NCBI GenBank assembly: GCA_937901335.1
Contig: CALCHC010000140.1
Span: 1-13,739 of the forward strand
DNA from: an uncultured Phascolarctobacterium sp.
GTDB taxonomy: Bacteria > Bacillota > Negativicutes > Acidaminococcales > Acidaminococcaceae
DNA length: 13,739 bases
Reading direction: 5' to 3'
Shown here in pieces: positions 13,429 through 13,739 of this stretch. The translations under genes and the position numbers were made by a program. Within the stretch, counting starts at the first letter, position 1. Every line of letters begins with the position of its first letter. Below the pieces are notes generated by a model. The model ran no database searches, had not been told where the DNA came from, and worked only from the letters and a program-made list of their open reading frames with translations.

Positions 13429-13518
13429 TTATATACTTCAGTTGAGCGAGAAAAAAGCGGAACCACAATTTTTAAAAAAGTAGTTCCGCTTTTTCTAACC
13501 TGAGCTGAAGTTATATAA
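13429..13518. repeat. 90-bp imperfect palindrome containing a bidirectional terminator-like hairpin
   Basis: The outer arms are TTATATACTTCAG (13429-13441) and CTGAAGTTATATAA (13505-13518). The inner arms AAAAAGCGGAAC (ending 13463) and GTTCCGCTTTTT (13483-13494) pair perfectly, and the centre (TTTTT|AAAAA, at 13473/13474) is also self-complementary. The whole structure is symmetric about one point and lies directly after a complete terminator. It could end transcription from the minus strand as well, but it is longer than a terminator needs to be. Confidence 0.6.
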
Positions 13519-13579
13519 TGAGCTTTTCTTTTTTGCTCTTTCTTTTGTTTGTTTTCTTTCTCGTTTTTTCTTTTGCCAT
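13511..13579 (-). CDS. Possible 22-aa lysine-rich small protein
   Basis: On the minus strand an ATG (13577-13579) opens 22 codons ending in TAA at 13511-13513. The peptide begins MAKEKTRKK, ends KEKLII and contains 10 Lys and 3 Arg. An AGGA lies six bases upstream of the ATG, a usable ribosome-binding site. The stop codon falls in the outer arm of the 90-bp palindrome, which could serve as its terminator. Against it: the stretch is a purine-rich tract where Lys codons arise easily, no clear minus-strand promoter is visible, and I recognise no family. Very basic small ribosomal or RNA-associated proteins look like this, but that is only resemblance. Confidence 0.33.
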   Translation of the reverse strand: MAKEKTRKKTNKRKSKKEKLII

Positions 13580-13597
13580 GTTTATTCCTATTACCGT

Positions 13598-13626
13598 TTG
13601 ACACTACTGTATATTAACAGTATAAT
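13598..13626 (+). promoter_or_regulatory. Consensus promoter with an inverted repeat in its spacer
   Basis: TTGACA (13598-13603), 17 bp, TATAAT (13621-13626): both boxes perfect. TACTGT (13605-13610) and ACAGTA (13617-13622) form a perfect inverted repeat filling the spacer, well placed for a repressor. The transcript would start near 13633 and leaves the window; its gene is not included. Confidence 0.8.
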
Positions 13627-13629
13627 AAA

Positions 13630-13739
13630 GGCAGAGAGATTCCTGATGTTTGGTACCGTCAGCTCTCTCCGCAACTTTTTAAGAATCGAAGGAAAGGCTG
13701 GCTTGCCAAAGCTGGCTTTTTTTCGTTATATGGACAAGT
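13630..13739 (+). other. Start of a structured leader transcript, cut by the window end
   Basis: Downstream of the 13598 promoter, AGAGAG (about 13634-13639) can pair with CTCTCT (about 13663-13668), enclosing an inner CTGA/TCAG stem. A small GCCA/TGGC hairpin with a seven-T run lies at 13705-13723 and could be a weak terminator. I see no reading frame with a ribosome-binding site here. No riboswitch class I know fits; treat it as an unassigned leader or small RNA. Confidence 0.4.

Noticed and set aside
13605..13622. LexA (SOS) box resemblance of TACTGT...ACAGTA.
   Set aside because: The E. coli-type box needs CTGT-N8-ACAG; the spacing here is N6, and Firmicute LexA uses a different motif.
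13630..13739. PyrR-binding leader, because of CAGAGAG.
   Set aside because: Only seven bases agree; the rest of the PyrR loop and the expected anti-antiterminator layout are absent, and the downstream gene is not visible.
13730..13739. ATG at 13730 as the start of the next gene.
   Set aside because: No ribosome-binding site precedes it (a T-run does), and only three codons are visible.

Overview
The window suggests a Negativicutes-type Firmicute, a low-to-mid GC diderm clostridial lineage. The evidence is the thrS / infC-rpmI-rplT / trmK-nif3-yhaM order, a ResD/PhoP-like two-component pair, short-form Nif3, YlbF and type II MurB. Phascolarctobacterium or a close relative is my best guess, from gene content only. 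The first ~325 bases do not fit. They encode part of an oligoendopeptidase F in clearly more GC-rich codons (39/60 G+C at 61-120 against 28/60 at 541-600), and they break off inside both genes at a short A-rich stretch. This looks like a chimeric junction (assembly or cloning) or, less likely, a recombination scar.

Layout. 1-~330: oligoendopeptidase F fragment. ~321-1292: C-terminal half of threonyl-tRNA synthetase, then a terminator. 1495-1980: ferritin with its own extended -10 promoter under a palindrome. 1984-3322: translation operon infC (non-canonical ATA start), rpmI, rplT, with a consensus promoter, a structured leader with an attenuator, and a final terminator. 3330-3450: a palindrome-bounded intergenic repeat carrying a GC-rich hairpin. 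3455-5917: trmK-nif3-yhaM, led by a good promoter. 6061-12061: a tightly packed set of response regulator, histidine kinase, yqeG-like HAD phosphatase, nitrilase-family amidase and secreted VanX-like dipeptidase, with start/stop overlaps or 1-nt gaps. It is followed, after a 30-bp short form of the 3330 repeat, by ylbF-murB and a terminator. 12065-13410: a short operon of an unknown 130-aa protein and a ferredoxin-nitroreductase fusion, with a palindrome over the -35 box. 13429-13739: a 90-bp centred palindrome, a possible tiny lysine-rich reading frame on the minus strand, and a perfect consensus promoter with an inverted repeat in its spacer, driving a transcript that leaves the window.

Most genes are housekeeping: translation, RNA decay, cell wall and iron storage. 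The cell-envelope theme of the 6-12 kb cluster (sensor kinase, exported D-Ala-D-Ala dipeptidase, MurB) suggests peptidoglycan or envelope sensing, but this is inference from proximity. I see no phage, IS transposase, CRISPR array, rRNA or tRNA gene. The most unusual material is intergenic: a two-copy palindromic repeat family with compensatory base changes, the 90-bp palindrome, and the attenuator in the infC leader.
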